Shown here in pieces: positions 6,673-14,991 of a stretch of DNA of 32,849 nucleotides. The stretch covers positions 1 to 32,849 of the forward strand of contig CAZMVD010000038.1 in NCBI GenBank assembly GCA_964569425.1, written 5' to 3'. The notes under the pieces were generated by a model. That model had not been told where the DNA came from, made no database searches, and saw nothing but the letters and a program-made list of their open reading frames with translations. The position numbers were made by a program, and so were the translations under genes. Numbering within the stretch: position 1 is the stretch's first letter; every line of letters starts with the position of its first letter. This DNA is from JACQXM01 sp964569425 (GTDB lineage: Bacteria > Planctomycetota > Phycisphaerae > UBA1845).

Positions 6673-8598
6673 ATGTCCAAGATTATCGGCATCGACCTGG
6701 GAACCACCAACTCCGTTGTCGCGGTGATGGAAGGTGAAACCGTCAAGGTGCTCACCAACGCCCAGGGCTCGCGCCTTACGCCCTCCGTCGTGGCCATCAC
6801 CGACAAGGGCGAGCGCCTCGTCGGCCAGGTCGCGCGCCACCAGCAGGTCACCAACCCGGAGAACACCATCTTCTCCATCAAGCGCTTCATGGGTCGGCGT
6901 CACAACGAGGTCGCCGGCGAGGAGAAAATGGTCTCCTACAAGATCGTCGGCGGGCCCGAAGAACTCGTCAAAGTCGAAATCCGCGGCAAGCAGTACACCC
7001 CGCCCGAAATCAGCGCCATGATCCTCCAGGACCTCAAGAAAACCGCGGAGGATTATCTCGGCGCCAAGGTCGATCGCGCCGTCATCACCGTCCCCGCCTA
7101 TTTCAACGACGCCCAGCGCAAGGCGACCAAAGACGCCGGCGAAATCGCCGGGCTCAAGGTCGAACGCATCATCAACGAACCCACCGCCGCCGCGCTCGCC
7201 TACGGGCTGGACAAGAAAAAAGAACAGACCATTGCCGTCTTCGATCTCGGCGGCGGCACCTTCGATATCTCCATCCTCGAAATCGATCCCGAAATCGGCA
7301 CCTTCGAGGTCAAGAGCACCAGCGGCGACGGCCACCTCGGCGGCGACGATTACGACGAAGTGCTGATTCACCACCTCGCCGACACCTTCCGCAAGCAGGA
7401 AGGCGTGGACCTCCGCAAGGACCCCATGGCCCTGCAGCGCCTCAAGGAAGCCGCGGAGAAGGCCAAGTGCGAACTGTCCACCGTGCTCGAGACCACCATC
7501 AACCTGCCCTACATCACCGCCACCAACAGCGGCCCCAAGCACTTGCAGGTGACCCTCACCCGCAGCCAGTTCGAGCAGATGACCAAGCACCTGACCGAGC
7601 GCTGCCGCAAGCCGGTGCTCGACACCATCGAGGGCGCCAAGCTGTCGCCCTCCAAAATCGACGAAGTCGTGCTCGTCGGCGGCTCCACCCGCATGCCCGC
7701 CGTCCAGCAGCTTGTCCGCGACATCTTCGGCAAGGAACCCAACCGCAGCATCAACCCCGATGAAGTCGTCGCCGTCGGTGCCGCCATCCAGGGCGCCGTC
7801 CTCTCCGGCGAAAAGGAGGACATCGTCCTGCTCGATGTCACCCCGCTGACCCTCGGCGTCGAAACCCTCGGCGGCGTCATGACCCCGCTCATCGAGGCCA
7901 ACACCACCATTCCCACCTCCAAGACCGAGACCTTCTCCACCGCCGCCGACAACCAGACCGAGGTGACCATCCACGTGCTCCAGGGCAACCGCCCCATGGC
8001 CGTCGACAACCGCACCCTCGGCCGCTTCAACCTCGCGGGCATTCCCGCCGCCCCCCGCGGCATGCCCCAGATCGAAGTCACCTTCGACATCGACCGCAAC
8101 GGCATTCTCAATGTTTCGGCGCGCGACAAGGCCACCGGCAAGGAGCAGAAAATCCGCATCGAGGGCAGCGGCGGACTGTCCAAGGAAGAAATCGAGAAGA
8201 TGAAGCGCGACGCCGAGGCCCACGCCGCTGAGGACCTCAAGAAGGCCGAAGGCGTCAAGCTGCGCAACGAGGCCGAAAACGCCGCCTTCCAGATCGAGCA
8301 CCAGCTCAAGGAATACGGCGACAAAATCCCCGCCGAGGATCGCTCCAAGATCGAGTCGGCGGTCAACAACCTCCGCGAACGCCTCAAGAGCGGCGAGAGC
8401 GACGCCATCAAGAAAGCCTACGACGCGCTCATGCACGACGCCCAGGCCATCGGCAAAATCATGTACGAAGCCGCCGCGCAGCATCAGGCGGCCGGCGCCG
8501 GCGCCTCCGCGTCCCCCGGCACCGCCGGGCGCGCCACGGAGGCCCCCAAAGATGACAATGTCATCGACGCCGAGTTCGAGGTAAAAGACGCCAAGTAA
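6673..8598 (+). CDS. dnaK: Hsp70 chaperone DnaK
   Basis: A 641-residue DnaK, the normal length. The ATPase domain opens with MSKIIGIDLGTTNSVVAVME and contains NEPTAAALAYGLDKK and VFDLGGGTFDISILE. The substrate-binding domain has LLDVTPLTLGVETLGG and the conserved NRTLGRFNLAGIPAAPRG. The tail has a Gly/Ala-rich linker and ends DDNVIDAEFEVKDAK, as usual for bacterial DnaK. ATG 6673 is the start: AAGGAG lies 6 nt upstream at 6661-6666, and an in-frame ATG at 6646 lacks a comparable site. DnaK folds and refolds proteins with GrpE and DnaJ; neither is present in the window, so it is not in the common grpE-dnaK-dnaJ arrangement here. Confidence 0.97.
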   Translation: MSKIIGIDLGTTNSVVAVMEGETVKVLTNAQGSRLTPSVVAITDKGERLVGQVARHQQVTNPENTIFSIKRFMGRRHNEVAGEEKMVSYKIVGGPEELVKVEIRGKQYTPPEISAMILQDLKKTAEDYLGAKVDRAVITVPAYFNDAQRKATKDAGEIAGLKVERIINEPTAAALAYGLDKKKEQTIAVFDLGGGTFDISILEIDPEIGTFEVKSTSGDGHLGGDDYDEVLIHHLADTFRKQEGVDLRKDPMALQRLKEAAEKAKCELSTVLETTINLPYITATNSGPKHLQVTLTRSQFEQMTKHLTERCRKPVLDTIEGAKLSPSKIDEVVLVGGSTRMPAVQQLVRDIFGKEPNRSINPDEVVAVGAAIQGAVLSGEKEDIVLLDVTPLTLGVETLGGVMTPLIEANTTIPTSKTETFSTAADNQTEVTIHVLQGNRPMAVDNRTLGRFNLAGIPAAPRGMPQIEVTFDIDRNGILNVSARDKATGKEQKIRIEGSGGLSKEEIEKMKRDAEAHAAEDLKKAEGVKLRNEAENAAFQIEHQLKEYGDKIPAEDRSKIESAVNNLRERLKSGESDAIKKAYDALMHDAQAIGKIMYEAAAQHQAAGAGASASPGTAGRATEAPKDDNVIDAEFEVKDAK

Positions 8599-8631
8599 TC
8601 GCCGAAGAGCCTGTCCTCAGTCATCGATTAC
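8595..8631. terminator. Possible hairpin terminator overlapping the dnaK stop
   Basis: GTAATCG (8595-8601, covering the dnaK stop codon) is the perfect reverse complement of CGATTAC (8625-8631), with a 23-nt loop. There is no T tract after it. It separates the convergent dnaK and zinc-ribbon gene. Could be chance. Confidence 0.3.
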
Positions 8632-8697
8632 CGCGCGGCACTGCGCCCCCGCCGCCGCGCCGGTGCACGGCGTGATGGCCACGCGCGCGCCTGCTGC

Positions 8698-9594
8698 TTA
8701 TGGGGCGGGCAGTTCCTCCGCCGCATCCGCCGCCACGCCCGGCCCGCGCCGCGCAAACGCCGCCGCCAGCCGGAACGCCACGCGATACTTGTACAGCAGC
8801 CGGATGTACCACAGAAAGGCGACCAGCGCCGTAACGGCAAAGACACAGCCGAACACTGCCACGCCGCCCAGCAGCGGCGTCATGCCGGTTCCCGCCCCGC
8901 CAGCGGCACCAGCGCTCCCCGGCAAGCCCCCCGCGGCGACCAAACCGACTACCGCGATCACGAGGTAAAGCCCGCCGCCGATCACCACCAGCCACATCAG
9001 CCGCCGCGTGTCGCGCGCCAGCGGTTCGTCGGGAATCCGCAGCGCCAGCCGTGCCAGATAGACCAACTCACCCAGGTAACCACCGTACCCCACCACGGAG
9101 CACAGTACCACAAGAAGTGTTAGCACCATGTCCATCGATCCGCCCATGCGCACCATGGGCAGCAACGCCCCGAACAACGCCGCCGCCGCACAGGTGCGGA
9201 CCGCCCGCCGCAGTGACACCGGGTCCTCCTGCAGCGCAATCCGCGGCTCCTGCGTGGTGATGGCATACGACGCCCACAACCCCATCGCCCCGCCCGCGAC
9301 CGACAGAAAATATTGCATGACCTCCGCGGACTGGGGAAACAAGGTGATCAGCAGCACGCCCGAGAGCCCCGCCAGCATGGCCAGCACGATGTTGAACAGT
9401 TTCAGCCGGATGCCGAAGGCCAGCCGCTCCAGCCAGCCAGCGTCCGCGAACTTCAGCAGATCCCCGCGCAGCGACTCGCCGATCGCCGCCCCGCACTCCG
9501 GGCACCGCCCGTCCGGATACAGCGCCCGCAGGTTGTACCCGCAGTGAATGCAGAGAATGTCCTGCTCGATCGCTGTCAGTGGTTCCGCGGCCAT
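8698..9594 (-). CDS. Zinc-ribbon multi-pass membrane protein (planctomycete type)
   Basis: A protein of 298 residues. The N-terminus carries a zinc ribbon: ILCIHCGYNLRALYPDGRCP then ECG, i.e. CxxC...CxxC. The rest has about six hydrophobic helices (for example KLFNIVLAMLAGLSGVLLIT, LTLLVVLCSVVGYGGYLGEL, LMWLVVIGGGLYLVIAVVGL, and a last one near VFGCVFAVTALVAFLWYIRL), with an Ala/Pro-rich tail. Planctomycete genomes contain many such 'CxxCGYxL-GL...CPECG' membrane proteins of unknown function. Start: ATG 9594 has GGAG 6 nt upstream (9604-9601); ATGs at 9612 and 9606 do not. It is followed on the same strand side by glgB 52 bp upstream, but co-transcription is uncertain. Confidence 0.7.
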   Translation of the reverse strand: MAAEPLTAIEQDILCIHCGYNLRALYPDGRCPECGAAIGESLRGDLLKFADAGWLERLAFGIRLKLFNIVLAMLAGLSGVLLITLFPQSAEVMQYFLSVAGGAMGLWASYAITTQEPRIALQEDPVSLRRAVRTCAAAALFGALLPMVRMGGSMDMVLTLLVVLCSVVGYGGYLGELVYLARLALRIPDEPLARDTRRLMWLVVIGGGLYLVIAVVGLVAAGGLPGSAGAAGGAGTGMTPLLGGVAVFGCVFAVTALVAFLWYIRLLYKYRVAFRLAAAFARRGPGVAADAAEELPAP

Positions 9595-9646
9595 GTAATG
9601 CTCCATCTGCAATGGAGATGCCCACCAGGTTCCGCAGCATCATCGG

Positions 9647-11884
9647 TCAGCTCTGCAGCTTCAGCACCAGCGCCCCCAGCGGCGGCAGGCGCAGGCACAG
9701 CGACTGCGGCTGACCGTGCAGGGGAACCGCATCGGCGTACAGCTCGCGCGGCGTCTCGAACTCGCTGCCGCCGAAGCGACGATCGTCACTGTTCAGCCGC
9801 TCCACGTACCGCCCCGCAAAGGGCACGCCGATGCGATACGGCTCGCGCGGCACCGGCGTCATGTTCAGCACCACGATCAGATGATCCTCCCCCGACCGCC
9901 GCCAGTACGCCAGCACCGAATTGTCGCGGTCGTGGCAATCGAGCCACACAAAACCGTGCGGGTCATGATCGTCCCGCCACAAGCAGGGCGACGATTGATA
10001 CAACGCCCCCAGCGCTTCCAGAAACACCCCCAGCCCCCGGCGCCATTCATCCTCCGCCAGGTGCCAGTCCAGGCTCACGTCGCAGTTCCACTCCCACCAC
10101 GGCGCCAGTTCCGTTCCCATGAACAGCAGCTTCTTGCCCGGCCGGGTAAACTGATACGCCAGCAGCAGCCGCAGATTGGCAAACTTCTGCCACACGTCCC
10201 CCGGCATCTTCTCCAGCAGCGAACGCTTGCCGTGCACCACCTCATCGTGCGACAGCGGCATGATGAACCGCTCGCTGTATTCATACAGCATCGCAAACGT
10301 AAGCTGGTCGTGGTGGTGCCGCCGGTGCACCGGGTCCTTGCTGAAGTAAACCAGCGTGTCGTGCATCCACCCCATGTTCCACTTGAACGCGAACCCCAGC
10401 CCCCCCTCTGCCGCCGGCCGCGTCACGCCGGGCCAGGCCGTGGATTCCTCCGCCACTGTAAAGCAGCCGGGGTGCTCCACCCGCACCGCCTCGTTCATCG
10501 ACCGCAGAAAGTGAATCGCGTCCAGGTCCTCGCGCCCCCCGTACGGATTGGGGATCCACTCCCCCTCGCGCCGGCTGTAGTCGCGGTACAGCATCGACGC
10601 CACCGCGTCCACCCGCAGCCCATCCACGTGGAACTCAGCCAGCCAGTAGAGCGCGTTCGCCATCAGGAAGTTGCACACCTCCTTGCGCCCATAGTTGAAG
10701 ATCAGCGTGCCCCAGTCCGGGTGCTCGCCCAGTCGCGGGTCATCGTGCTCGTACAGCGCCGTCCCGTCGAACCGCCGCAGGGCGAAATCATCCTTGGGAA
10801 AATGCGCCGGCACCCAGTCGATGATCACCGCGATGCCCGCCTGGTGGCACTGATCCACGAACGACCGAAAATCATCCGGCGAACCGTACCGGTTGGTCGG
10901 GGCATAGTAGCCGGTGACCTGATAGCCCCACGACCGCGTCAACGGATGCTCCGCCACCGGCAGCAGTTGCAGGTGCGTGAACCCCAGCCGCTTCACGTGC
11001 GCAATCAGCCGCGGCGCGATCTCCCGATACGTTAGCGGCCGGTGATGCTCCTCCGGCACCCGCGCCCACGAACCCAGGTGCACCTCGTAGATGGCCATCG
11101 GCTCCCGCGCCCAGTCGCGCCCCGGCCGCGCGGTCATCCACGCGTCGTCGTTCCACGAATAATTCGACGCATACACGCGCGAGGCCGACCCCGGCGGCGG
11201 CTCCATGCTCGCCGCAAACGGATCGGTTTTGATCCGCAGCGCCCCGTCCTGTGTCTTGATTTCGTACTTGTAGAACATCCCCGCCTGCACGCCGGGCACG
11301 AACAGCTCGAACACCCCCGACGAACCCATCTGCCGCATGGGCAGCAGCCGCCCGTCCCAACGGCAGAAGTCGCCCACCACGCTCACGCGCCGCGCGTTCG
11401 GCGCCCACACCGCAAACGAAACCCCCGCCACGCCGTCGATGGTGCGCAGGTGCGCCCCCAGGTATTGCCACAACCGCCGGTGCGTGCCCTCGTTGAATAG
11501 ATGCAGATCGACCTCGCCCAAAGTCGGCAGGAACGAGTAGGGATCGACCAGCTCCCAGGCATTTCCGTCGGCGAAGAGATACCGCAGCCGCGGGTGCACC
11601 GGCAGCCTCAGCCCTTTGGCAAACCCCGCGAACAGCCCCCCCGCGCCCACGCGCGCCAGCGGCACGGTCGCGCCGTCCGCCAGCACCGCCTCCACCGCTG
11701 TCGCATCGGGATGAAACGCGCGAATCACCGCGCCCGCCCGCCCCCCGACCCGCCCCGGATGCGCCCCCAGGATTACGTGCGGCTCGTGATCGTCCCCCCG
11801 CACCAGGCGCAGCACGTCCCCCTCGCCCACCCCGGCGAGCAACGGACCAAGCGTTTCCGAGCCCGATACGGCCATCAGCACCAT
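9647..11884 (-). CDS. glgB: 1,4-alpha-glucan branching enzyme GlgB
   Basis: A 745-residue GH13 enzyme that introduces alpha-1,6 branches into glycogen. Domains: an N-terminal CBM48-like pair (about 20-120, and 130-240 with YLGAHLRTIDGVAGVSFAVW and VSVVGDFCRWDGR), a TIM barrel (about 260-620), and a C-terminal all-beta domain. Catalytic residues are visible as Asp426 (HVDGLRVDAVASML), Glu479 (TVAEEST) and Asp547 (LSHDEVVHGK). Their spacing, 53 and 121 residues, equals that of Asp405/Glu458/Asp526 in E. coli GlgB. The double N-terminal module and full length fit a type 1 GlgB. Start ATG 11884 has only a weak GGTGAGG upstream; ATG 11875 is an alternative. No other glycogen gene is in the window. 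GTAAG-TAC-CTTAC (11905-11917) lies just before the start. Confidence 0.97.
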   Translation of the reverse strand: MVLMAVSGSETLGPLLAGVGEGDVLRLVRGDDHEPHVILGAHPGRVGGRAGAVIRAFHPDATAVEAVLADGATVPLARVGAGGLFAGFAKGLRLPVHPRLRYLFADGNAWELVDPYSFLPTLGEVDLHLFNEGTHRRLWQYLGAHLRTIDGVAGVSFAVWAPNARRVSVVGDFCRWDGRLLPMRQMGSSGVFELFVPGVQAGMFYKYEIKTQDGALRIKTDPFAASMEPPPGSASRVYASNYSWNDDAWMTARPGRDWAREPMAIYEVHLGSWARVPEEHHRPLTYREIAPRLIAHVKRLGFTHLQLLPVAEHPLTRSWGYQVTGYYAPTNRYGSPDDFRSFVDQCHQAGIAVIIDWVPAHFPKDDFALRRFDGTALYEHDDPRLGEHPDWGTLIFNYGRKEVCNFLMANALYWLAEFHVDGLRVDAVASMLYRDYSRREGEWIPNPYGGREDLDAIHFLRSMNEAVRVEHPGCFTVAEESTAWPGVTRPAAEGGLGFAFKWNMGWMHDTLVYFSKDPVHRRHHHDQLTFAMLYEYSERFIMPLSHDEVVHGKRSLLEKMPGDVWQKFANLRLLLAYQFTRPGKKLLFMGTELAPWWEWNCDVSLDWHLAEDEWRRGLGVFLEALGALYQSSPCLWRDDHDPHGFVWLDCHDRDNSVLAYWRRSGEDHLIVVLNMTPVPREPYRIGVPFAGRYVERLNSDDRRFGGSEFETPRELYADAVPLHGQPQSLCLRLPPLGALVLKLQS

Positions 11885-12016
11885 GCCTCACCAGTCGATC
11901 ACAGTAAGTACCTTACCGGAACGGCAGGGTGTTGCCACGTTACTCGATTCGCACTATTCCCCCGGCGTGCTCCCTGATTCCCTCGTGCCAACGGCTCAAG
12001 CACAATTGGTCGGGGG

Positions 12017-12577
12017 CTAACGCAGCGTTTGTTCCAGGGCTTCCACGAACGGAAACCAGACCATGAGACTATGGGTTCCCAGAATCGTGATTGGGAATAC
12101 GAACAGGATGGCAACCGCCCCCAGCCAGCACGGGCGGTTCCGCACCAGCAGCACCGTCGCCAGGATAGCCCACCACCAATAGTAAATAATCGTCACACCC
12201 CAATCCCCGGCGCCTCGACTCAACGGCCATGCGAAGTTGGCCTCGGTCCACGATTCCGCCATCGGCGGTTCGCCCACAAACCGCCAGCTCGCGACAAAGC
12301 ACGTGGAATAAAGCGACACCAGCAACCACAGGCGGAATCGCTCGCCCCACCAAAGGCGGAAGGTTGCCGACTGCCACGCGCACGATGCGAACGCGATCGA
12401 CTGAGCAATCATCACCGTGGCCGCACACAAGAGAACGAGAAGTGCTTCGAAGAATCCACTGAAGGGGGCATCTGCATGGTAGAGCACGGCCGCACTGACC
12501 AGCGCCACCGCCACCCCCGGACCGCACGACTCATCCGTCCGAAGCTGTCGCGCAAAGCGCCACGGCGCAAACAGCAT
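12017..12577 (-). CDS. Integral membrane protein, partner of the zinc-ribbon gene
   Basis: A 186-residue protein with about five hydrophobic helices: around GVAVALVSAAVLYHA, EALLVLLCAATVMIAQSIAF, FRLWLLVSLYSTCFVASWRF, WGVTIIYYWWWAILATVLLV and LGAVAILFVFPITILGTHSL. I do not recognise a family. It starts 12 bp after the stop of the zinc-ribbon gene upstream on the same strand, so the two are almost certainly translated from one mRNA. Together they resemble a split version of the zinc-ribbon/membrane fusion at 8698-9594. Function unknown. Confidence 0.65.
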   Translation of the reverse strand: MLFAPWRFARQLRTDESCGPGVAVALVSAAVLYHADAPFSGFFEALLVLLCAATVMIAQSIAFASCAWQSATFRLWWGERFRLWLLVSLYSTCFVASWRFVGEPPMAESWTEANFAWPLSRGAGDWGVTIIYYWWWAILATVLLVRNRPCWLGAVAILFVFPITILGTHSLMVWFPFVEALEQTLR

Positions 12578-12589
12578 GACCAGAACCGT

Positions 12590-12820
12590 TCACAGCGTCT
12601 GGTCGATCTTCCGCCAACCGCGCGCCCGGTGCGCCGGCGTGCCCACCCGGCGCTGCTCCTCGTCCGCCGCCGCCAGCGCCCGGTCGATGATCCAGCCGCA
12701 CTCCGGACACCTCGCGCTATCCACGCCGGTCAGGTTGTATTCGCACTGCGCGCAGCGCAGCCCCGAATCCCCGCGCGGAATCACCAGCCCGTGAGCAACC
12801 TCGTTTGCCATCACCGCCAT
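12590..12820 (-). CDS. Small zinc-ribbon protein
   Basis: About 76 residues, with RCAQCEYNLTGVDSARCPEC then GWIID: a CxxC...CxxC zinc ribbon of the same type as in the 8698-9594 protein, followed by a basic tail (VGTPAHRARGWRKIDQ). No membrane segment is present; the downstream gene, 12 bp away, supplies one. The frame is open up to 12865 but the residues before Met at 12820 or 12811 look unstructured and cross toward the divergent promoter region, so a start at 12820 or 12811 is preferred. Zinc binding is inferred from the cysteines; the role is unknown. Confidence 0.6.
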   Translation of the reverse strand: MAVMANEVAHGLVIPRGDSGLRCAQCEYNLTGVDSARCPECGWIIDRALAAADEEQRRVGTPAHRARGWRKIDQTL

Positions 12821-12967
12821 CTTACTGCAAACGGCGCAATGCGCTGCGCCGCCTTCCCGCGTCATCCACCGGACACTTGCCGCGCGCTACAATCGCTCTC
12901 CGAGGCGGCCGCATACCGGGGTCGAATCGGCAGCCCAAAAACCCGGAATTGGAAAAGGACAAAGCCC

Positions 12968-13531
12968 ATGCGCAAGTTCTGCGTACATCGGAAGTTGTTG
13001 GTCGCGTTGTTGCTCAGTGTCTCTCCCTGGCTGGCCGGTTGCGACCTGCTCGGCATCATCTTCCCGCGCGAATGCGACGGCCTCACCGGCGGCGCCTGTC
13101 TGCCCGGCGAGTTTTGCCTGCACGACGACGGCACCTGCGGCGCCGCCGACCAGACCGGCATCTGCACGCGCATTCCCCAGGTCTGCACCCTCATCTACGC
13201 GCCCGTGTGCGGCTGCGACGACCAGACCTACGGCAACGAGTGCGCCGCCTGGGCCGCCGGTGTCAGCGTCGTGTCCAACGGCCCCTGCGAGGGCGACTTC
13301 TGCGGCGGCATCGCCGGCGTCCCCTGTCCCGAAGGGCAGTTCTGCAAATTCGAAGAGGGCATCTGCGGCGATGGCGACCAGTCCGGCGCCTGCCGCAACG
13401 TCCCGGAAGTGTGCGCCGACATCTTCGCGCCCATCTGCGGCTGCGACGGCCGAACGTACGAAAACGAGTGCACCGCCGAAACCGAGGGCATCAGCGTCCG
13501 CTCTGCAGGTGAATGCCCGGATATGCCGTAA
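12968..13531 (+). CDS. Double Kazal-domain lipoprotein (putative protease inhibitor)
   Basis: 187 residues. An n-region MRKFCVHRK, a hydrophobic core and LAGC (Cys25) give a lipoprotein signal. The mature part is an internal duplication: residues about 37-107 and 112-183 each hold a Cys-rich lead (GGACLPGEFCLHDDGTCG / GVPCPEGQFCKFEEGICG), a linker, and a Kazal-like core (APVCGCDDQTYGNECAAWAA / APICGCDGRTYENECTAETE). Kazal domains inhibit serine proteases through an exposed loop; in bacteria they are sporadic but frequent in planctomycetes and myxobacteria. Target and even inhibitory activity are inferred. AAGGA lies before ATG 12968. It diverges from the zinc-ribbon gene. Confidence 0.85.
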   Translation: MRKFCVHRKLLVALLLSVSPWLAGCDLLGIIFPRECDGLTGGACLPGEFCLHDDGTCGAADQTGICTRIPQVCTLIYAPVCGCDDQTYGNECAAWAAGVSVVSNGPCEGDFCGGIAGVPCPEGQFCKFEEGICGDGDQSGACRNVPEVCADIFAPICGCDGRTYENECTAETEGISVRSAGECPDMP

Positions 13532-13548
13532 CTCTCGTTGGCGGGCAT
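13513..13548 (+). terminator. Possible hairpin terminator overlapping the Kazal gene stop
   Basis: ATGCCCG (13513-13519) and CGGGCAT (13542-13548) are perfect reverse complements around the stop codon at 13529-13531, with a 22-nt loop. No T tract follows directly; a small CGAAA-AAG-TTTCG repeat lies at 13554-13566. Weak evidence for transcript end before the kamA promoter. Confidence 0.3.
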
Positions 13549-13568
13549 CGTTACGAAAAAGTTTCGCC

Positions 13569-13597
13569 TTGCCCCTTGTCGTTTGGTACTATATAAT
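13569..13597 (+). promoter_or_regulatory. Sigma70-like promoter for kamA
   Basis: TTGCCC (13569-13574), a 17-nt spacer, and a consensus TATAAT (13592-13597) within an AT-rich patch that stands out from its surroundings. Transcription would begin near 13604, giving a leader of about 150 nt before the kamA ATG at 13755. Confidence 0.6.
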
Positions 13598-13714
13598 TAA
13601 AAGTGGCAAATCTGATGATGCAAGGGTGTGGGTGTAGGGTCACTCGCAGGCTCCAGGGTGGTCGGGCCGCCACTCGCCGCGCCGCGCGCACGGAGACATG
13701 ACCGGCTAAGGTCG

Positions 13715-13751
13715 CTTCTCCCTGCCGTGTGGCCGACACGGGAAGGAGGAG
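13715..13751 (+). promoter_or_regulatory. Hairpin that would sequester the kamA ribosome binding site
   Basis: CTTCTCC (13715-13721) pairs with GGAGGAG (13745-13751; one T-G pair), then a 3x3 internal loop, then CCGTGT (13725-13730) pairs with ACACGG (13736-13741) around the loop GGCCG. The outer strand is the Shine-Dalgarno sequence itself, which ends 4 nt before ATG 13755. A second hairpin, GGGTGG/CCACTC, is at 13656-13675 in the same leader. The arrangement suggests translational control of kamA; the trigger is not evident. Confidence 0.55.
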
Positions 13752-13754
13752 ACC

Positions 13755-14945
13755 ATGAACGAGCTTACACTGCCGACCGTCACGCAGGCCTCCCGGACCC
13801 CCCGCAAGGTCAAGTACGTCCGAGACCTCGACAAGCTGACCAACATCCCCGCGGAAGAACGCGAGAAGCTCAAGAAAGTCGCGGAGCGCTACGTCTTCCG
13901 CGCCAACGACTATTACCTCGGGCTCATCAACTGGGACGACCCCCACGACCCCATCAAGCAGCTCATCATCCCACGTACCGAGGAGCTCAACGACTGGGGC
14001 AAGCTCGAGGCCAGCAACGAGGCCGCCGTCACCGTCACCCGCGGCGTGCAGCACAAGTATCCGCACACCGTGCTCCTGCTGTGCAACGAGGTGTGCGGCG
14101 CCTACTGCCGCTACTGCTTCCGCAAGCGCCTGTTCATGGACGAAAACGACGAAGTCGTCAACGACGTCTCGGAGGGCATCCGCTACATCGCCGGCAACCC
14201 CAACGTCACCAACGTCCTGCTCACCGGCGGCGACCCGCTGCTCATGAGTACCCGCCGCCTCGTCGAAATCTTCGAAGCCCTCCGCGCCATCCCCCACGTG
14301 CGCATCATCCGCATCGGCTCCAAAATGCCCGCCTTCGACCCCTGGCGCATCCTCAATGACGCGCCGCTCCAGGAAGCGTTCCGCAAATACTCAACCCCCC
14401 GCAACCGCATCTACATGATGGCCCACTTCGACCACCCGCGCGAACTCACCGAGCCCGCCGTCGAAGGCATCGACTGCCTCATCAAGTGCGGCGTCATCTG
14501 CGTCAACCAGTGCCCGCTCATCAAGGGCATCAACGACGACCCGCAGGTGCTCAGCGACATGTACCGCGAACTCTCCTTCATCGGCTGCCCGCCCTACTAC
14601 CTCTTCCAGGGCCGCCCCACCGCCGGCAACGAACCCTATGAAGTCCCCATCGTCCGCGGTTGGAGCATCTTCCGCGAAGCCCTCCGCCGCGGCTCCGGGC
14701 TCGCCCGCCGGGCACGCTACGTCATGTCCCACGAAACCGGCAAGATCGAAATCCTCGCCGTCGACGAAAAACAGATCTACCTTCGCTACCACCGCGCCAA
14801 AGAAGAAGCCAACCGCGGCAAGTTCATGATCTACCAGCGCGACGACGACGCCTACTGGCTCGACCAGCTCGAACCCGTACCCGGCACCGAGGCCGAAGCC
14901 TTCCCCGACTTCGCCCCCCTCGCCGTCGACGAAGGTCCGGAATGA
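13755..14945 (+). CDS. KamA-family radical SAM aminomutase (lysine 2,3-aminomutase-like)
   Basis: 396 residues. The radical SAM cluster motif is C114-x3-C118-x2-C121 (CNEVCGAYCRYCFRKRLF), followed by a SAM-binding stretch (NVTNVLLTGGDPLLMSTRRL). Lys330 in MSHETGKIEI aligns by position and context with the PLP-binding lysine of lysine 2,3-aminomutase (normally in a GGGGK context; Lys337 in the clostridial enzyme). The family exchanges an amino group between C2 and C3 of an amino acid, lysine being the classic substrate. Replacement of the glycine-rich loop by HETGK marks a divergent subfamily, so the substrate should not be assumed. AAGGAGGAG precedes ATG 13755. The aminotransferase gene follows after 46 bp. 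Confidence 0.88.
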   Translation: MNELTLPTVTQASRTPRKVKYVRDLDKLTNIPAEEREKLKKVAERYVFRANDYYLGLINWDDPHDPIKQLIIPRTEELNDWGKLEASNEAAVTVTRGVQHKYPHTVLLLCNEVCGAYCRYCFRKRLFMDENDEVVNDVSEGIRYIAGNPNVTNVLLTGGDPLLMSTRRLVEIFEALRAIPHVRIIRIGSKMPAFDPWRILNDAPLQEAFRKYSTPRNRIYMMAHFDHPRELTEPAVEGIDCLIKCGVICVNQCPLIKGINDDPQVLSDMYRELSFIGCPPYYLFQGRPTAGNEPYEVPIVRGWSIFREALRRGSGLARRARYVMSHETGKIEILAVDEKQIYLRYHRAKEEANRGKFMIYQRDDDAYWLDQLEPVPGTEAEAFPDFAPLAVDEGPE

Positions 14946-14991
14946 ACCCCGCGCCGTTGACGGCGCAGCGGCCGCGGGTAACGTCTGCCCC

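Noticed and set aside
6505..8484. 659-residue open frame antisense to dnaK
   Set aside because: Shadow of dnaK; repetitive composition (LAGDLVV, FEDGD) and no family signature.
12029..12967. Long N-terminal extension of the Kazal protein frame
   Set aside because: It runs antisense through two supported minus-strand genes, and the lipoprotein signal with its own ribosome binding site starts at 12968.
13612..13618. CTGATGA as a hammerhead ribozyme core
   Set aside because: No GAAA partner and no flanking stems of the required layout.
13604..13754. Cobalamin riboswitch in the kamA leader
   Set aside because: GGTGGTCGGGCCGCCACT and GGAGACATGACC recall parts of the B12 element, but the core boxes are not present in order, and KamA does not use B12.
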